From: Dyadobacter psychrotolerans
GTDB lineage: Bacteria; Bacteroidota; Bacteroidia; Cytophagales; Spirosomataceae
Reading direction: 5' to 3'
DNA length: 64,000 bases
NCBI RefSeq assembly: GCF_004349265.1
Contig: NZ_SMFL01000002.1
Coordinates: 434,001-498,000, forward strand
The stretch's first letter is position 1; the number at the start of each line of letters is the position of its first letter. A model generated the notes under the pieces. That model saw nothing but the letters and a program-made list of their open reading frames with translations, did no database searches and had not been told where the DNA came from. Shown here piece by piece: positions 18,460-27,513 of this stretch. The position numbers and the translations under genes were made by a program.

Positions 18460-20112
18460 TTAATTATTCTTCACCTGTACATCCTTAAACATGAACGGAT
18501 TATCGCTAACTCTCAACGTTTTTCCACTGGCAATTTTTACGTTTTTAAGACTTACTTCTCTTGTTTTGACATAGGGGAATTTCTCCTGATAAGAACCGTC
18601 AGTCATCTGCGGATTGAAATTGCTAAAAATGGCAGGTCCCTGGTAATTTTCCGGATGCTTGGAATCATCTATGCGAAGATTTTCTATCGTAATTTTTTCC
18701 GGCATATAACAAGTGTATCCGAAATCGTGCTGGCCGGAATAGGATCCGGTTATGATTGAGGGGCTAACCGGTTTTCCGCCGGATGGAACAAAAACACAGT
18801 TTCGGATGATTAGCTCGCCCTGCCAGGTACTGCCATAGTCGTTTCGCAGGTTGACAATACTTCTGCCCCGGATTGTGGAGTTTTCCACTAGCAATAACCC
18901 GCTGCCAATAGCATTGATTCCCATATGTCCCAGGGTAGAATTGCGGATAGTGGCATTGGCAACACCCTGGTGTGCATCAAATCGTGACAATACACAATTG
19001 TCGTAAAGAAGGTTTTTGCAAAAATTAGAACCTAAAATGCCCCAATACCTACTATCGTCAATGTCATTTGTCTGGGTGCAGTTAATGAACGACACATTGA
19101 GTGCTCGGTTGGCAGAAAGGTCATAGGTACCCATTGAAACGGGTTTGCCTGCCGCGCCGATGGTATTATACATTTTGTGCCCTGTCAGGACGCTGTTTTT
19201 TACTGTCACGTAAGAACAATCACCGATATTGATGAAACCTCCGTAAGGTGCGCCATGGTCTTCTTCACCTGTGATGCGGTGTTCCAGTCCTTCGATAAGT
19301 ACATTGGATCGTCTAACGGCTATGTTTCGGTTGTAGTAAGTGTATTTTGATTCTTCTTTATTGGCAATAGTGGTAAAACGCCCGCCGGTAATTTTAAGCG
19401 GTTTTTCATCAATTGGTAAAGCAGTAATCTCCGTGATCTGGTCGAAATTCCAAATAATCGGAGCATTTTTATCTACATTTCCGTTTTTATCAACGACAAA
19501 GATATCGGTTTGTGAAGATCCGTTATTTTGGTTAAGTCCGAAGCGGATATACTGCCTGACATTAGAGTTTGTGACCGTGATCAGGCATGGACCGGGTAGA
19601 GACGCATCAATTTTCTGCTGATTTCTTTTCAGTGTCGTTACCTTTTCCAGTTTGAATGGTTTGAGACTTGAACTCACTATGAATACAGACGCATTGCGAT
19701 TTTGAACATTTATATCATCAATGATAAAAGCAGCCTTACCAAAATCCGTGTTGGTACTGATTACAGCAGTTCGCTCTTTTCCTCCGATGTAGTAAGAGGC
19801 ACCATCATCGGCTTTTACTGTCAGGCCGTGCAGGTTGGCAAATGCATGTGTTCCTGCGATAGCGTCTATATCATCTGCTTTCCCATCGCCTTTGGCACCG
19901 AAGTCGCTGTAACGCACATATCCGGCGGCTTTGTATTTGGCTAGATCTTTTGGTGAAACATTGATGTGTAATTTGCCGTTTTCTTCTGTGTAAACGCGGG
20001 TTTTCTCCTTTTGGACTGTGATTACAACATCTTCATGCGGGCTCTTATTCTGTCCTTGTGTCACAAATGCACAGATTAAAACAAAATACATCAACAGCGA
20101 ATACTTCTTCAT
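18460..20112 (-). CDS. Secreted right-handed beta-helix protein (pectate-lyase-superfamily type)
   Basis: 550 residues with a signal peptide (MKKYSLLMYFVLICAFVTQGQ). After a short N-terminal extension comes the entry motif YVRYSDFGAKGDGKADDIDAI, characteristic of Pectate_lyase_3 / GH28-like beta-helices. Helix coils follow throughout, with runs such as VTVKNSVLTGHKMY, VSFINCTQTND, LLYDNCVLSRFDAHQGV, ATIRNSTLGHMG, LLVENSTIRGRSIV and LIIRNCVFVPSGGK. Probably a polysaccharide lyase or hydrolase, or a carbohydrate-binding scaffold, acting in the periplasm or outside the cell. The catalytic residues cannot be assigned with confidence; DDSRYWG and RFDAHQG are candidates. Monocistronic. Confidence 0.8.
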   Translation of the reverse strand: MKKYSLLMYFVLICAFVTQGQNKSPHEDVVITVQKEKTRVYTEENGKLHINVSPKDLAKYKAAGYVRYSDFGAKGDGKADDIDAIAGTHAFANLHGLTVKADDGASYYIGGKERTAVISTNTDFGKAAFIIDDINVQNRNASVFIVSSSLKPFKLEKVTTLKRNQQKIDASLPGPCLITVTNSNVRQYIRFGLNQNNGSSQTDIFVVDKNGNVDKNAPIIWNFDQITEITALPIDEKPLKITGGRFTTIANKEESKYTYYNRNIAVRRSNVLIEGLEHRITGEEDHGAPYGGFINIGDCSYVTVKNSVLTGHKMYNTIGAAGKPVSMGTYDLSANRALNVSFINCTQTNDIDDSRYWGILGSNFCKNLLYDNCVLSRFDAHQGVANATIRNSTLGHMGINAIGSGLLLVENSTIRGRSIVNLRNDYGSTWQGELIIRNCVFVPSGGKPVSPSIITGSYSGQHDFGYTCYMPEKITIENLRIDDSKHPENYQGPAIFSNFNPQMTDGSYQEKFPYVKTREVSLKNVKIASGKTLRVSDNPFMFKDVQVKNN

Positions 20113-20497
20113 TGGGATTTAGCTTAATGGTTAGTAAACTAAAAAGGTCTCGTTCGAGATAAATTACCCGCCAGACTTTTCATCTTTTTGGTCTACTTTG
20201 TAAAGAGATTTCCAAATTTAGAAACAACGGGTAATTCTGACTGAGCCTTTACAGGCATTTTATCTAAGATGGCAGATTCTCCTTATGACGTAAACTTCCC
20301 GGTGTGCTGGCAAATGGATTTTGGCGATGTTAATAAGGCTTAGGAAATACAATTTGATCATAGACTCAATAGTGTTGAATCAGATATTTATTATTTATAG
20401 AGATGATCCATACAGTATTATTGTGACGACGATAAGAATCCTTGTGGCATGATATTCTTGAATGACACAATAAATTAACAAAACAGAAATCAAAATT
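20113..20497. other. Intergenic region between divergent genes
   Basis: About 385 bases. A short hairpin, TCTCG-TT-CGAGA, lies at 20148-20159, 36 bases upstream of the beta-helix gene start, and could be an operator or a 5'-UTR stem. Nothing else is recognisable; no coding region. Confidence 0.45.
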
Positions 20498-20953
20498 ATG
20501 ACCAATACATCAAACGCCACAGGAGTAATTAACGATCTGATTGAAATTAACAATGACCGTGTAGCCGGCTTTGAAAAGGCAATCGAAGATATCAGTGACG
20601 AAAATATTGACCTGAAAGATCTCTTTGAGAATTACGCACAGCAAAGCCGTAAAAATGCGCAGGCATTGTCGGCAGTCGCCGGATCGGCACCACATTTGGA
20701 AACCGGAAAAAGTGTAAGCGGGACCTTACATCGTGTCTGGATTGATGTGAAATCATTGTTTGGCGGAAGTGACCGTGCGAGCATATTATCAGAAGCTGAA
20801 CGCGGAGAGGATGCAATTAAAAAAGCATACAAAGATGCTCTGGACAGTGAACTTACTTTGGATGAACAGGAAATAGTGAACACTCAGGCGCAGGAAATAA
20901 ACGCTGCACATGATAAAATCAAGGCGCTGCGGGACGCTGCTAAGGCAAATTAA
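20498..20953 (+). CDS. PA2169-family (DUF2383) four-helix-bundle protein
   Basis: 151 residues, all helical, no signal peptide. The N-terminal INDLIEINNDRVAGFEKAIEDI, the middle LFENYAQQSRKNAQALSAV, SVSGTLHRVWIDVKSLFGG, and AERGEDAIKKAYKDAL match the PA2169 family, a ferritin-like bundle. Function is unknown; these proteins commonly occur with stress-response genes. A strong terminator follows immediately. It stands alone. Confidence 0.88.
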   Translation: MTNTSNATGVINDLIEINNDRVAGFEKAIEDISDENIDLKDLFENYAQQSRKNAQALSAVAGSAPHLETGKSVSGTLHRVWIDVKSLFGGSDRASILSEAERGEDAIKKAYKDALDSELTLDEQEIVNTQAQEINAAHDKIKALRDAAKAN

Positions 20954-20960
20954 ATCAACC

Positions 20961-20999
20961 AAAAAAAAGCTGTCTTGAAAGGGCAGCTTTTTTGTTTTT
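20961..20999 (+). terminator. Rho-independent terminator
   Basis: AAAAAAGCTG and CAGCTTTTTT form the stem (with GTC/GGC extending it) and run into TTTTTTGTTTTT. It directly follows the PA2169-family gene. Confidence 0.85.
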
Positions 21000-21048
21000 A
21001 ATTGAAAACCGCAATAGGGGAAGATCATCAATACCCTAATAAATATTC

Positions 21049-21531
21049 ATGAACGACAAACCAACCTACCTGAATTTTGACTTAGCCGCATATGCCTGGA
21101 AGCCGGATGTGGACTACAGGCAATACCCGGAGCTTTATCGCGTCGGGAAAGGGGAGCAGGGTGTGTTAATTTGTGAGCCTTATAAGACAGAGATCGGGCA
21201 GTTCTGGCGCTTTAAAACAAAGGAGATTGCCCGGGAAAGCAGCAATAGGATCTATGAACTTTTTCTTGATTATTTAGAAAAAAATGATTTTGTCGGTGCT
21301 GACATGTCACGCAAATATCTGCAGATGGGCTTTACCCGTGCCCGACGTTACGCTAACTATAAAGGCGGTAAAAAATATGATAAGGAACATGACTATCAGC
21401 TTTTGGAAAAAGGTACAGGGCAGCAGGAAAAAGCCAAAGCAGCTGCCATATTTTTTACCAAGTGGAAAGAAGCAGAAAGCCACGTTAAATATGCTCAGCT
21501 CAAAAAGGACTGGAAAAGTAAGATAGGTTGA
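21049..21531 (+). CDS. DUF4385 family protein
   Basis: 160 residues, soluble, basic. It carries the features of DUF4385: FDLAAYAWKPDVDYRQYPELYRVGKGEQGVL, CEPYKTEIGQFWRFKT, DFVGADMSRKYLQMGFTRARRYANYKGGKKY and a C-terminal FFTKWKEAESHVKY. Function is unknown. It has its own terminator upstream, so it is not in an operon with the PA2169 gene, and its stop faces the ABC permease stop 13 bp away. Confidence 0.85.
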   Translation: MNDKPTYLNFDLAAYAWKPDVDYRQYPELYRVGKGEQGVLICEPYKTEIGQFWRFKTKEIARESSNRIYELFLDYLEKNDFVGADMSRKYLQMGFTRARRYANYKGGKKYDKEHDYQLLEKGTGQQEKAKAAAIFFTKWKEAESHVKYAQLKKDWKSKIG

Positions 21532-21544
21532 AGACCAAAAACTA

Positions 21545-23953
21545 CTACTCGCTACGCAGACTTTTCACAGGGTCGAGTAAAGCAGCGCGAATCGCCTGAT
21601 AACTTACTGTGCTCAGCGTTAGTACAAGTGTACCTGCGCTGGCGGCTGCAAAAATCCACCAGGAAATGTTGGTGTGATAGGTGTATTTTTCCAGCCAGCT
21701 GTCCATACAATACCAGGCAATTGGTATGGACAACAGGCAGGAAACCAGAACAAGAATCACAAAATCACCTGAAAGTAACTGCCATAAATTGGTCACAGAG
21801 GCACCCAGAACTTTACGGATACCAATTTCTTTTGTCCGTTGTTCTGCAATGAATGACGCCATTCCGAAGAGGCCAAGACAGCTTATAAAAATAGCTAAAA
21901 CTGTAAAAACTGCTGCCAGTTTACTTATCCTTTCCTCAGCCGCAAACTTTAATGCATATTCCTGATCTACAAACTGGTAGTTAAACGGAGAATCGGGACT
22001 GTATTTTTTGAATGCGGTTTCTATATTTTTTAATGCCAAACTTGAATTCGTGCCTGGATTAAGCCTTGCCGTGATAAAGCGGCCACCTCTTGGGTGAATG
22101 AAAAAGATTGACTTTTTGACCGGGTCGTAGGGAGATTCCATGATCATATCTTTAATCACGCCAATGATTTTAAATGGTTTTCCGTCCCAGGTTACCGTTT
22201 CTCCGACCGCATGATTCAAACCGCGGTTTGCCAATCCCATAAACTTTACCGCCGCTTCATTAACCACAAATCCGGCAGAATCGCTGGACAAAGTTCTGGT
22301 AAAATCACGTCCTGCAATAAACTGCCAGCCAACTGTTTTTCCAAAATCATGTGAAATGCCTATTGTTGCAAATTCTGAATTCAGCCCAGGATCTTTACCC
22401 TTCCAGTTAAAACCTACATTCGCCGAAAACACCTCGGTTGGCGGTGCGGCCGATTCTGCTAATGATGTTACTGTTCCGGTTTTTACGAGGTCGTCCAATA
22501 ATGCGTCAATATGCCTGTGGAGGTTTGGAGTATTTACCAGCATGGTCACAAGGCCTTGTTTGTTATACCCAATGGGACGGTTTTTTGCATGAAGAATTTG
22601 TTTGTAAACAACGAATGTTCCAATAATCAGTGTAATGGAAACTGTGAATTGCAGAACCACCAGAATTTTGCGGGGCAGCGTAGCACGCAATCCGAGCGGT
22701 GTCCATTTGCCTTTAAGTGCTTTAATGGGCTGAAATGAAGATAAATAGAACGCGGGGTAACTGCCTGCTGTAAGTCCGGTAAAAAGTGTGAAGACAAACG
22801 CGATAACCAGAAAAACAGGGTCGCGCCAGGGTATAAACATTTGCTTGTCGGCAATCCCGTTAAAAGTTGGTAAAACGAGCCATGCAAGTAGTAATGAGAT
22901 AAAAAATGCAAAAAATACAATCAGGAATGACTCACTGAAAAACTGTCCTACAAGTTGCACCCGTTGTGAGCCGACCGCTTTTCTGATTCCTACCTCTTTA
23001 GCGCGTTTTTCCGAGCGTGCGGTACTTAGGTTCATGAAATTGATACATGCCAGCAGCAGAACGAATACGCCAATAATGCCGAACAGCCACACAAACTGAA
23101 TGCGTCCTCCAACGTTTTTGCCATTATCCCACTCTGAATATAAATGCCAGCTATTCATTGGATGCAGCAGGATTTGTGGCTTGAATTTCAAATCATCTGA
23201 CCCCGCTTTTTGAAGTTTAATGTCTCTGATTTTGTCGGAAACTACTTTGTAATCGGTGTTCTCTGTGAGCTGCACCAGAATTTGGAAAGAACTGTTTTTC
23301 CATTCACCGTTTTCTACAGCCTCCTTCACCCATTGGTTGGATGAAACGAAAAGCGCAAATGGTGCTATAAATCCCAGTTCGTGAAATTCCGAATTGTAGG
23401 GAATATCTTCATAGACGCCGACCACCCTGACATCCAGGTCGTTATTGATTTTAATCATTTTATCAACCGGATCAGCGTTTTTAAAAATTGCTATTGCAGT
23501 CGACTCGGAAAGAAGGATCGTTGACGGATCTGTTAACCCCGAGGCGCTTCCGGATTTCATTTTTAAAGAAAGCATTTCAGCTGTGCCGGCCGACATGAAG
23601 TTGCCGGGCTTTGTAAATGTAGCTGTGCCGTATGTCAGCGTATGTCTTTGAAGCCAGGAAGTGATAACTACACTGCTGAAATCCGTTTTAAAATTGGTTT
23701 GAAGCTCCTTGAATAACGGCGCCGGTACGTTACCGCCCATATTTATTTCTCCATCCAGAGTTTGCTGCTGCATGACGCGTGCGATCTGTCGGTAGTTTTT
23801 ATGGGATTGATTAAAAGAAAGCTCATCGTAAATCCACAAGCCTATCAACATAGCAACCGCCATTCCAACTGCCAGCCCGCCAATATTGACGAAAGAGTAA
23901 GTCTTGTTTCCGGCAAGATTGCGCCAGGCAATTTTAAAATAATTGCGGAGCAT
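21545..23953 (-). CDS. MacB/FtsX-type ABC transporter permease
   Basis: 802 residues with the double-module layout of the large Bacteroidota permeases. An N-terminal TM follows the signature LRNYFKIAWRNLAGNKTYSFVNIGGLAVGMA; a MacB-type periplasmic domain comes at about 50-270, then three TMs with the FtsX motif AKEVGIRKAVGSQRVQLVGQFF at about 330-350. A second periplasmic domain follows, and a final FtsX block with TKEIGIRKVLGASVTNLW. Such proteins use an ATPase partner to drive periplasmic mechanical work, export of peptides or lipoproteins. No ATP-binding gene is adjacent, so it is an orphan here. Substrate unknown. Confidence 0.92.
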   Translation of the reverse strand: MLRNYFKIAWRNLAGNKTYSFVNIGGLAVGMAVAMLIGLWIYDELSFNQSHKNYRQIARVMQQQTLDGEINMGGNVPAPLFKELQTNFKTDFSSVVITSWLQRHTLTYGTATFTKPGNFMSAGTAEMLSLKMKSGSASGLTDPSTILLSESTAIAIFKNADPVDKMIKINNDLDVRVVGVYEDIPYNSEFHELGFIAPFALFVSSNQWVKEAVENGEWKNSSFQILVQLTENTDYKVVSDKIRDIKLQKAGSDDLKFKPQILLHPMNSWHLYSEWDNGKNVGGRIQFVWLFGIIGVFVLLLACINFMNLSTARSEKRAKEVGIRKAVGSQRVQLVGQFFSESFLIVFFAFFISLLLAWLVLPTFNGIADKQMFIPWRDPVFLVIAFVFTLFTGLTAGSYPAFYLSSFQPIKALKGKWTPLGLRATLPRKILVVLQFTVSITLIIGTFVVYKQILHAKNRPIGYNKQGLVTMLVNTPNLHRHIDALLDDLVKTGTVTSLAESAAPPTEVFSANVGFNWKGKDPGLNSEFATIGISHDFGKTVGWQFIAGRDFTRTLSSDSAGFVVNEAAVKFMGLANRGLNHAVGETVTWDGKPFKIIGVIKDMIMESPYDPVKKSIFFIHPRGGRFITARLNPGTNSSLALKNIETAFKKYSPDSPFNYQFVDQEYALKFAAEERISKLAAVFTVLAIFISCLGLFGMASFIAEQRTKEIGIRKVLGASVTNLWQLLSGDFVILVLVSCLLSIPIAWYCMDSWLEKYTYHTNISWWIFAAASAGTLVLTLSTVSYQAIRAALLDPVKSLRSE

Positions 23954-24060
23954 ACCATTTCAGGTTAATTTGTAAGAAAAGGTAATGAGGTGAAGTTGTT
24001 ACTTGTTCATTTTGACACTCTTAATATAAACAATAATTACATGACTGTAATAATACTAAA

Positions 24061-24858
24061 TCAACCTTTCCCTTTCATGTCCCTGAATTCTTCCTGTAAA
24101 TCCCGCACTGCTTTTGCCAGTACTTTCAGGTCGGGCAATGGTTCGGGGAATTCTTTGGTTTGGTAGCAGTGGAATTGCCATATTTCCAAAACTTCCGTGA
24201 CAGGAACGGTGAAAGGCTCGTAAACAGAATTCAGCGATTTTAAAAACAATTGATTATCTGACACAGTAACCAGTTTAAAAACAAAATCCTGTTCTCCTTT
24301 CAGAATCACGATGCAGGGCGTGCCGGGCTTTAATTGTTTCCAGTCGTCAACATAACAGGCAATTACGTCACTGCCGTCGGGCACCGGAAGCATGGAATCT
24401 CCCGTAATCGGAAACATACGGTGTGTACCGGCAGGAAGATTGGGCATGGAAAATTTTGGTAACATGGCCAAAAAATCCGGATCCGAATATCCGCTCCGGT
24501 ATCCGGCTTTTGCTTTTACAGGAACATATTCAACATTTTCCTTATTGTCGTTATTAACTGTAATTGCCAAAACTCTGATTTTTGTTCCGGTCATATACAC
24601 ATCATTGCCTGCTTCCAGTTCCCTGATTTTAAGTTCAGACAGCTTGGTAAGGTCAACTTTAAAAAGGCTGTCCATACTAATTTTGAAGTACTCAGAAAAT
24701 TTAACCAGATCGGCAGCAGACGGGTTTTTAGTCTTTCCCGACTCCAGGGCCTGAAGTTTGTTTCTTGACAAATCCAGTTTTTCAGAAATTTCTTCCTGGC
24801 TAAATTTTCGCCTCTCCCTAAGAAACCGGATGTTGCTATGAAAAAAAAGAGTTGCCAT
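24061..24858 (-). CDS. LexA/CI-like self-cleaving transcriptional repressor (XRE HTH + peptidase S24)
   Basis: 265 residues from the ATG at 24858 (a TTG at 24864 would add two). N-terminal Cro/CI-type helix-turn-helix at about 8-60 (IRFLRERRKFSQEEISEKLDLSRNKLQALESG). The C-terminal half is a LexA-like S24 domain: an Ala-Gly bond in VKAKAGYRSG (A118-G119), nucleophilic serine S155 in ITGDSMLP, and a general-base lysine K195 in DFVFKLV. All three elements needed for RecA-stimulated autocleavage are therefore present. The gene is divergent from imuA, and two palindromic sites lie between them, so it most likely represses itself and the imu genes and is released on DNA damage. It is not the classical winged-helix LexA: the DNA-binding domain is phage-repressor type. 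Confidence 0.88.
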   Translation of the reverse strand: MATLFFHSNIRFLRERRKFSQEEISEKLDLSRNKLQALESGKTKNPSAADLVKFSEYFKISMDSLFKVDLTKLSELKIRELEAGNDVYMTGTKIRVLAITVNNDNKENVEYVPVKAKAGYRSGYSDPDFLAMLPKFSMPNLPAGTHRMFPITGDSMLPVPDGSDVIACYVDDWKQLKPGTPCIVILKGEQDFVFKLVTVSDNQLFLKSLNSVYEPFTVPVTEVLEIWQFHCYQTKEFPEPLPDLKVLAKAVRDLQEEFRDMKGKG

Positions 24859-24871
24859 TGTCAATGTATGG

Positions 24872-24888
24872 TGTTAATATTGGAAACA
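24872..24888. promoter_or_regulatory. Weaker candidate repressor site near the LexA-like gene start
   Basis: TGTT-N9-AACA. On the minus strand it reads TGTTTCC-N5-TAACA, resembling the left half of the site in front of imuB (TTGTTTCC). It lies 13 bases upstream of the regulator's ATG, a position fit for autoregulation. The match is degenerate. Confidence 0.4.
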
Positions 24889-24893
24889 TAATA

Positions 24894-24912
24894 TTGTTGC
24901 TTATAGCAACAA
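24894..24912. promoter_or_regulatory. Palindromic operator candidate, imuA/regulator intergenic region
   Basis: TTGTTGC-TTATA-GCAACAA is a perfect 7-bp inverted repeat with a 5-base spacer. It lies 22 bases upstream of the imuA ATG and 35 bases upstream of the divergent regulator. A site differing by one base in the arms precedes imuB at 29089-29107, which makes a shared binding site for the LexA-like protein likely. Confidence 0.75.
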
Positions 24913-24934
24913 ATGTAATTTAATTATTTTGTTT

Positions 24935-25675
24935 ATGGAACATCCGACGACAAAAATTGAGATACTTGAAAAACTGAGGAGAGATGTCATTTCCTTACAG
25001 GGATTGGTTTCGCCGTCGGACCTTCCACGCATCCATTTTGGTTTGGGACAGATCGAGGCATCATTTCCAAACCATGCTTTTCCGGTTGGAGCGATACACG
25101 AATTTATCAGCACGGATCCCAAGGATGGTGCAGCAACCACCGGTTTCATGTCCGGGTTATTGGGAAAGCTCATGCAAAACGGAGGTAAATGTTTATGGAT
25201 CAGTACAAAAAGAACAATATTTCCCCCGGCTTTGAAAATATTCGGTCTTGAGCCTGACAAGATCATTTTTATAGATCTTAATCACGAAAAGGATAAATTA
25301 TGGGTAATAGAAGAAGCCCTGAAATGCAAATCACTGGCAGCGGTAGTTGGTGAGATACGGGAAATTAGTTTCACTGAATCCAGGCGTCTTCAGCTGGCTG
25401 TAGAACGAAGCAGGGTTACGGGATTTTTGCACCGAAATAACCCAAGAACTATAAATACCCTGGCCTGTGTTTCCCGATGGAAAATCAAATCGATCCCCAG
25501 TAAACTTGAAGATGGAATGCCTGGTGTTGGTTTTCCGAGCTGGCAGGTAGATTTGCTAAAAATACGCAACGGTGAACCCGGTAGCTGGGAAATAGTCTGG
25601 GAAGCAGGCGAGTTTAAAGTTGTTCGCGAACAGAATGTTTCCGAAATCAAACTTCGTTTACTGCGGGCAGTTTAG
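24935..25675 (+). CDS. imuA: ImuA-like (RecA-fold) mutagenesis protein
   Basis: 246 residues from the ATG at 24935. The fold and order match ImuA: RIHFGLGQIEASFPNHAFPVGAIHEFI, then a degenerate P-loop region (STDPKDGAATTGFMSGLLGKLM), KCLWISTKRTIFPPALKIFGLEPDKIIFIDL, LWVIEEALKCKSLAAVVGEI, and SRRLQLAVERSRVTGFLHR. ImuA proteins resemble RecA without being recombinases and support damage-induced mutagenesis together with ImuB and DnaE2. Here imuA is separated from imuB-dnaE2 by three unrelated genes but shares their operator sequence. No terminator with a good stem is seen after it. Confidence 0.87.
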   Translation: MEHPTTKIEILEKLRRDVISLQGLVSPSDLPRIHFGLGQIEASFPNHAFPVGAIHEFISTDPKDGAATTGFMSGLLGKLMQNGGKCLWISTKRTIFPPALKIFGLEPDKIIFIDLNHEKDKLWVIEEALKCKSLAAVVGEIREISFTESRRLQLAVERSRVTGFLHRNNPRTINTLACVSRWKIKSIPSKLEDGMPGVGFPSWQVDLLKIRNGEPGSWEIVWEAGEFKVVREQNVSEIKLRLLRAV

Positions 25676-25807
25676 TTGGTTCGTGCTATTATTCCAAAGC
25701 CGTATTATATTTTGGCAGGATTTTTTAGTTTCATCTTAATATGAGCTTTACACTAAGTTTAGTAAGTATGTGTAAAAGAGTTAGGTAACAACTAAAAGCA
25801 AAATATT

Positions 25808-26185
25808 ATGGCAACTTCAGTTCAATTATTTTTTGAAGATTATGCAACAGCATTAACTTCCTTTTCAGCTGAAAATATTTCCGGTTTTTATCAGACACCC
25901 ATGGCTGTTTATTCCGATCAGGGAGTGCAGACTGTTGCCGAAATGTCGGAAGTAATAGCATTTTGGGAACAAGGCATTGAGCCCTACAAGGCACAAAATA
26001 TCGAAAAAGCAATGCCAAGAGTACTCAGCGAACAACAGCTTTCAGAAACAATTTTCATAAGCCAGGTTGCTTGGGACAACTACGACAGTTCGGGAGAAAA
26101 AGTATCGAGCGAAACTAATTTTTACATTTTGACCGGGAATAAGGGGGCGCTGAAAATTAGCGGGTTGATAATTATGAATAAATAG
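25808..26185 (+). CDS. SnoaL/NTF2-like small protein
   Basis: 125 residues, no signal peptide. The profile (FFEDYATALTSFSAENISGFYQTPMAVYSDQGVQTVAEMSEVIAFW, and later ETNFYILTGNKGALKISGLIIM) fits the cone-shaped SnoaL/ketosteroid-isomerase fold, which ranges from enzymes to small-molecule binders. No catalytic role can be assigned. It sits 132 bp after imuA on the same strand and could be co-transcribed, but a link to repair is not evident. Confidence 0.6.
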   Translation: MATSVQLFFEDYATALTSFSAENISGFYQTPMAVYSDQGVQTVAEMSEVIAFWEQGIEPYKAQNIEKAMPRVLSEQQLSETIFISQVAWDNYDSSGEKVSSETNFYILTGNKGALKISGLIIMNK

Positions 26186-26282
26186 TCTCAATTTCTAAAT
26201 CAAAGAATCTTGATTTTCGATGTAATTATCTTAACTATGTTGGAAAGAAATTCTCACTCCCACAAAGTTAAGTTTTAAGCTG

Positions 26283-27434
26283 ATGTTTAAAAAATCAAGT
26301 ATTTTCCTGCTTTGTATTATTGTGGCTCTGGTCAGCCAGGTTTATGCCCAGGGAATTTATTATCCCGATTCCGTCTGGCAAAGTAAAACACCTGCCGAGC
26401 TGAAAATGAACAAACAATGGCTAGACAGTGCGGTAAATATTGCGCTGCATAATGAAAATGAGGTTGACCGGGATCTTCGGATTGCGAATCTTAAATCTTA
26501 TCAGCGTGAACCTGATTACCAAATTCTCGGACCCATGAAAAAGAGAGGCGGACCGGCCGGGCTAATTATCAAAAATGGATATATCGTAGCCAAATGGGGT
26601 GATGTTGAAAGAGTTGACATGACTTTCAGCGTAACTAAAAGCTATCTTTCTACCATAGCAGGACTGGCTCTTGATAATGGCCTGATAAAAAATGTTCATG
26701 ACAGGGTAAGTAAATATGTATGGGATGATACCTATGAAGGCGCACACAATGGTAAAATAACCTGGGAACATTTGTTAACCCAAAGTTCCGACTGGTCGGG
26801 AACACTTTTTACCCAGCACGACTGGGCAGATCGTCCGCCGAAGGAAGGCGCGATAGACGATTGGAAAAACCGCAAAATGCTTGAACCGGGTACTAATTTT
26901 GAATACAACGATATCAGGGTCAATTTGCTGGCATATTCGCTGCTGCAGGTCTGGCGCAAACCGCTGGCCGTAGTTCTTAAGGAAAAAATCCAGGATCCGA
27001 TCGGTGCTTCCACTACCTGGCGCTGGTACGGCTATGATAATTCATTTGTAAATATAGATGGTGTGATGACGCAGTCGGTCAGTGGCGGAGGGCATTTTGG
27101 CGGCGGTTTATTTATTAATTCGCTGGATCAGGCCCGTTACGGACTTCTTTTTCTGCGAAAAGGTAAATGGAAAGACAAACAAATTCTTTCAGAAAAATGG
27201 GTTAACTCGGTGCATCAGCCTTCGTCTCCGAATAAAGCATATGGCTATTTGTGGTGGATTAATTCGGACAATGCTATTCAGGGTGCTCCGTCAAATCTTT
27301 TTTATGCCAATGGTTTTGGAGGTAATTATATTGTGATTGACAATGAACACGATCTTGTTATTGTATCAAGATGGCTCGACGGAAAAAAACTGGGAGATGT
27401 AGTGAATATGGCAATTAAGGCGGTTGGGAAATAA
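26283..27434 (+). CDS. Secreted serine hydrolase, class C beta-lactamase/esterase family
   Basis: 383 residues with signal peptide (about 1-23, ending VYAQG). Penicillin-binding-protein fold motifs: S116-V-T-K119 in FSVTKSYLSTIAGLALDNG, and the Tyr-Asn pair Y208-N209 in FEYNDIRVNLLAYSLL. A later glycine-rich GGGHFGGGLF stands where the KTG/HxG motif is expected. Members act as esterases, D-aminopeptidases or beta-lactamases in the periplasm; substrate not predictable. It lies inside the split imu cassette, on the same strand, and faces the acyl-CoA dehydrogenase gene. Confidence 0.88.
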   Translation: MFKKSSIFLLCIIVALVSQVYAQGIYYPDSVWQSKTPAELKMNKQWLDSAVNIALHNENEVDRDLRIANLKSYQREPDYQILGPMKKRGGPAGLIIKNGYIVAKWGDVERVDMTFSVTKSYLSTIAGLALDNGLIKNVHDRVSKYVWDDTYEGAHNGKITWEHLLTQSSDWSGTLFTQHDWADRPPKEGAIDDWKNRKMLEPGTNFEYNDIRVNLLAYSLLQVWRKPLAVVLKEKIQDPIGASTTWRWYGYDNSFVNIDGVMTQSVSGGGHFGGGLFINSLDQARYGLLFLRKGKWKDKQILSEKWVNSVHQPSSPNKAYGYLWWINSDNAIQGAPSNLFYANGFGGNYIVIDNEHDLVIVSRWLDGKKLGDVVNMAIKAVGK

Positions 27435-27449
27435 GACATAAATTATTTG

Positions 27450-27502
27450 CCATTAAGGAGTTAAGGGTCATTAAGTCTTAATTTTTCTTAATCCCTTAAT
27501 GG
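27450..27502. terminator. Inverted repeat between convergent genes
   Basis: CCATTAAGG (27450-27458) and CCTTAATGG (27494-27502) form a 9-bp stem, with further TTAAG/CTTAA pairing inside. It sits between the convergent serine-hydrolase and acyl-CoA dehydrogenase genes, as expected for a bidirectional terminator. Confidence 0.6.
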
Positions 27503-27513
27503 TTTAATAAATT

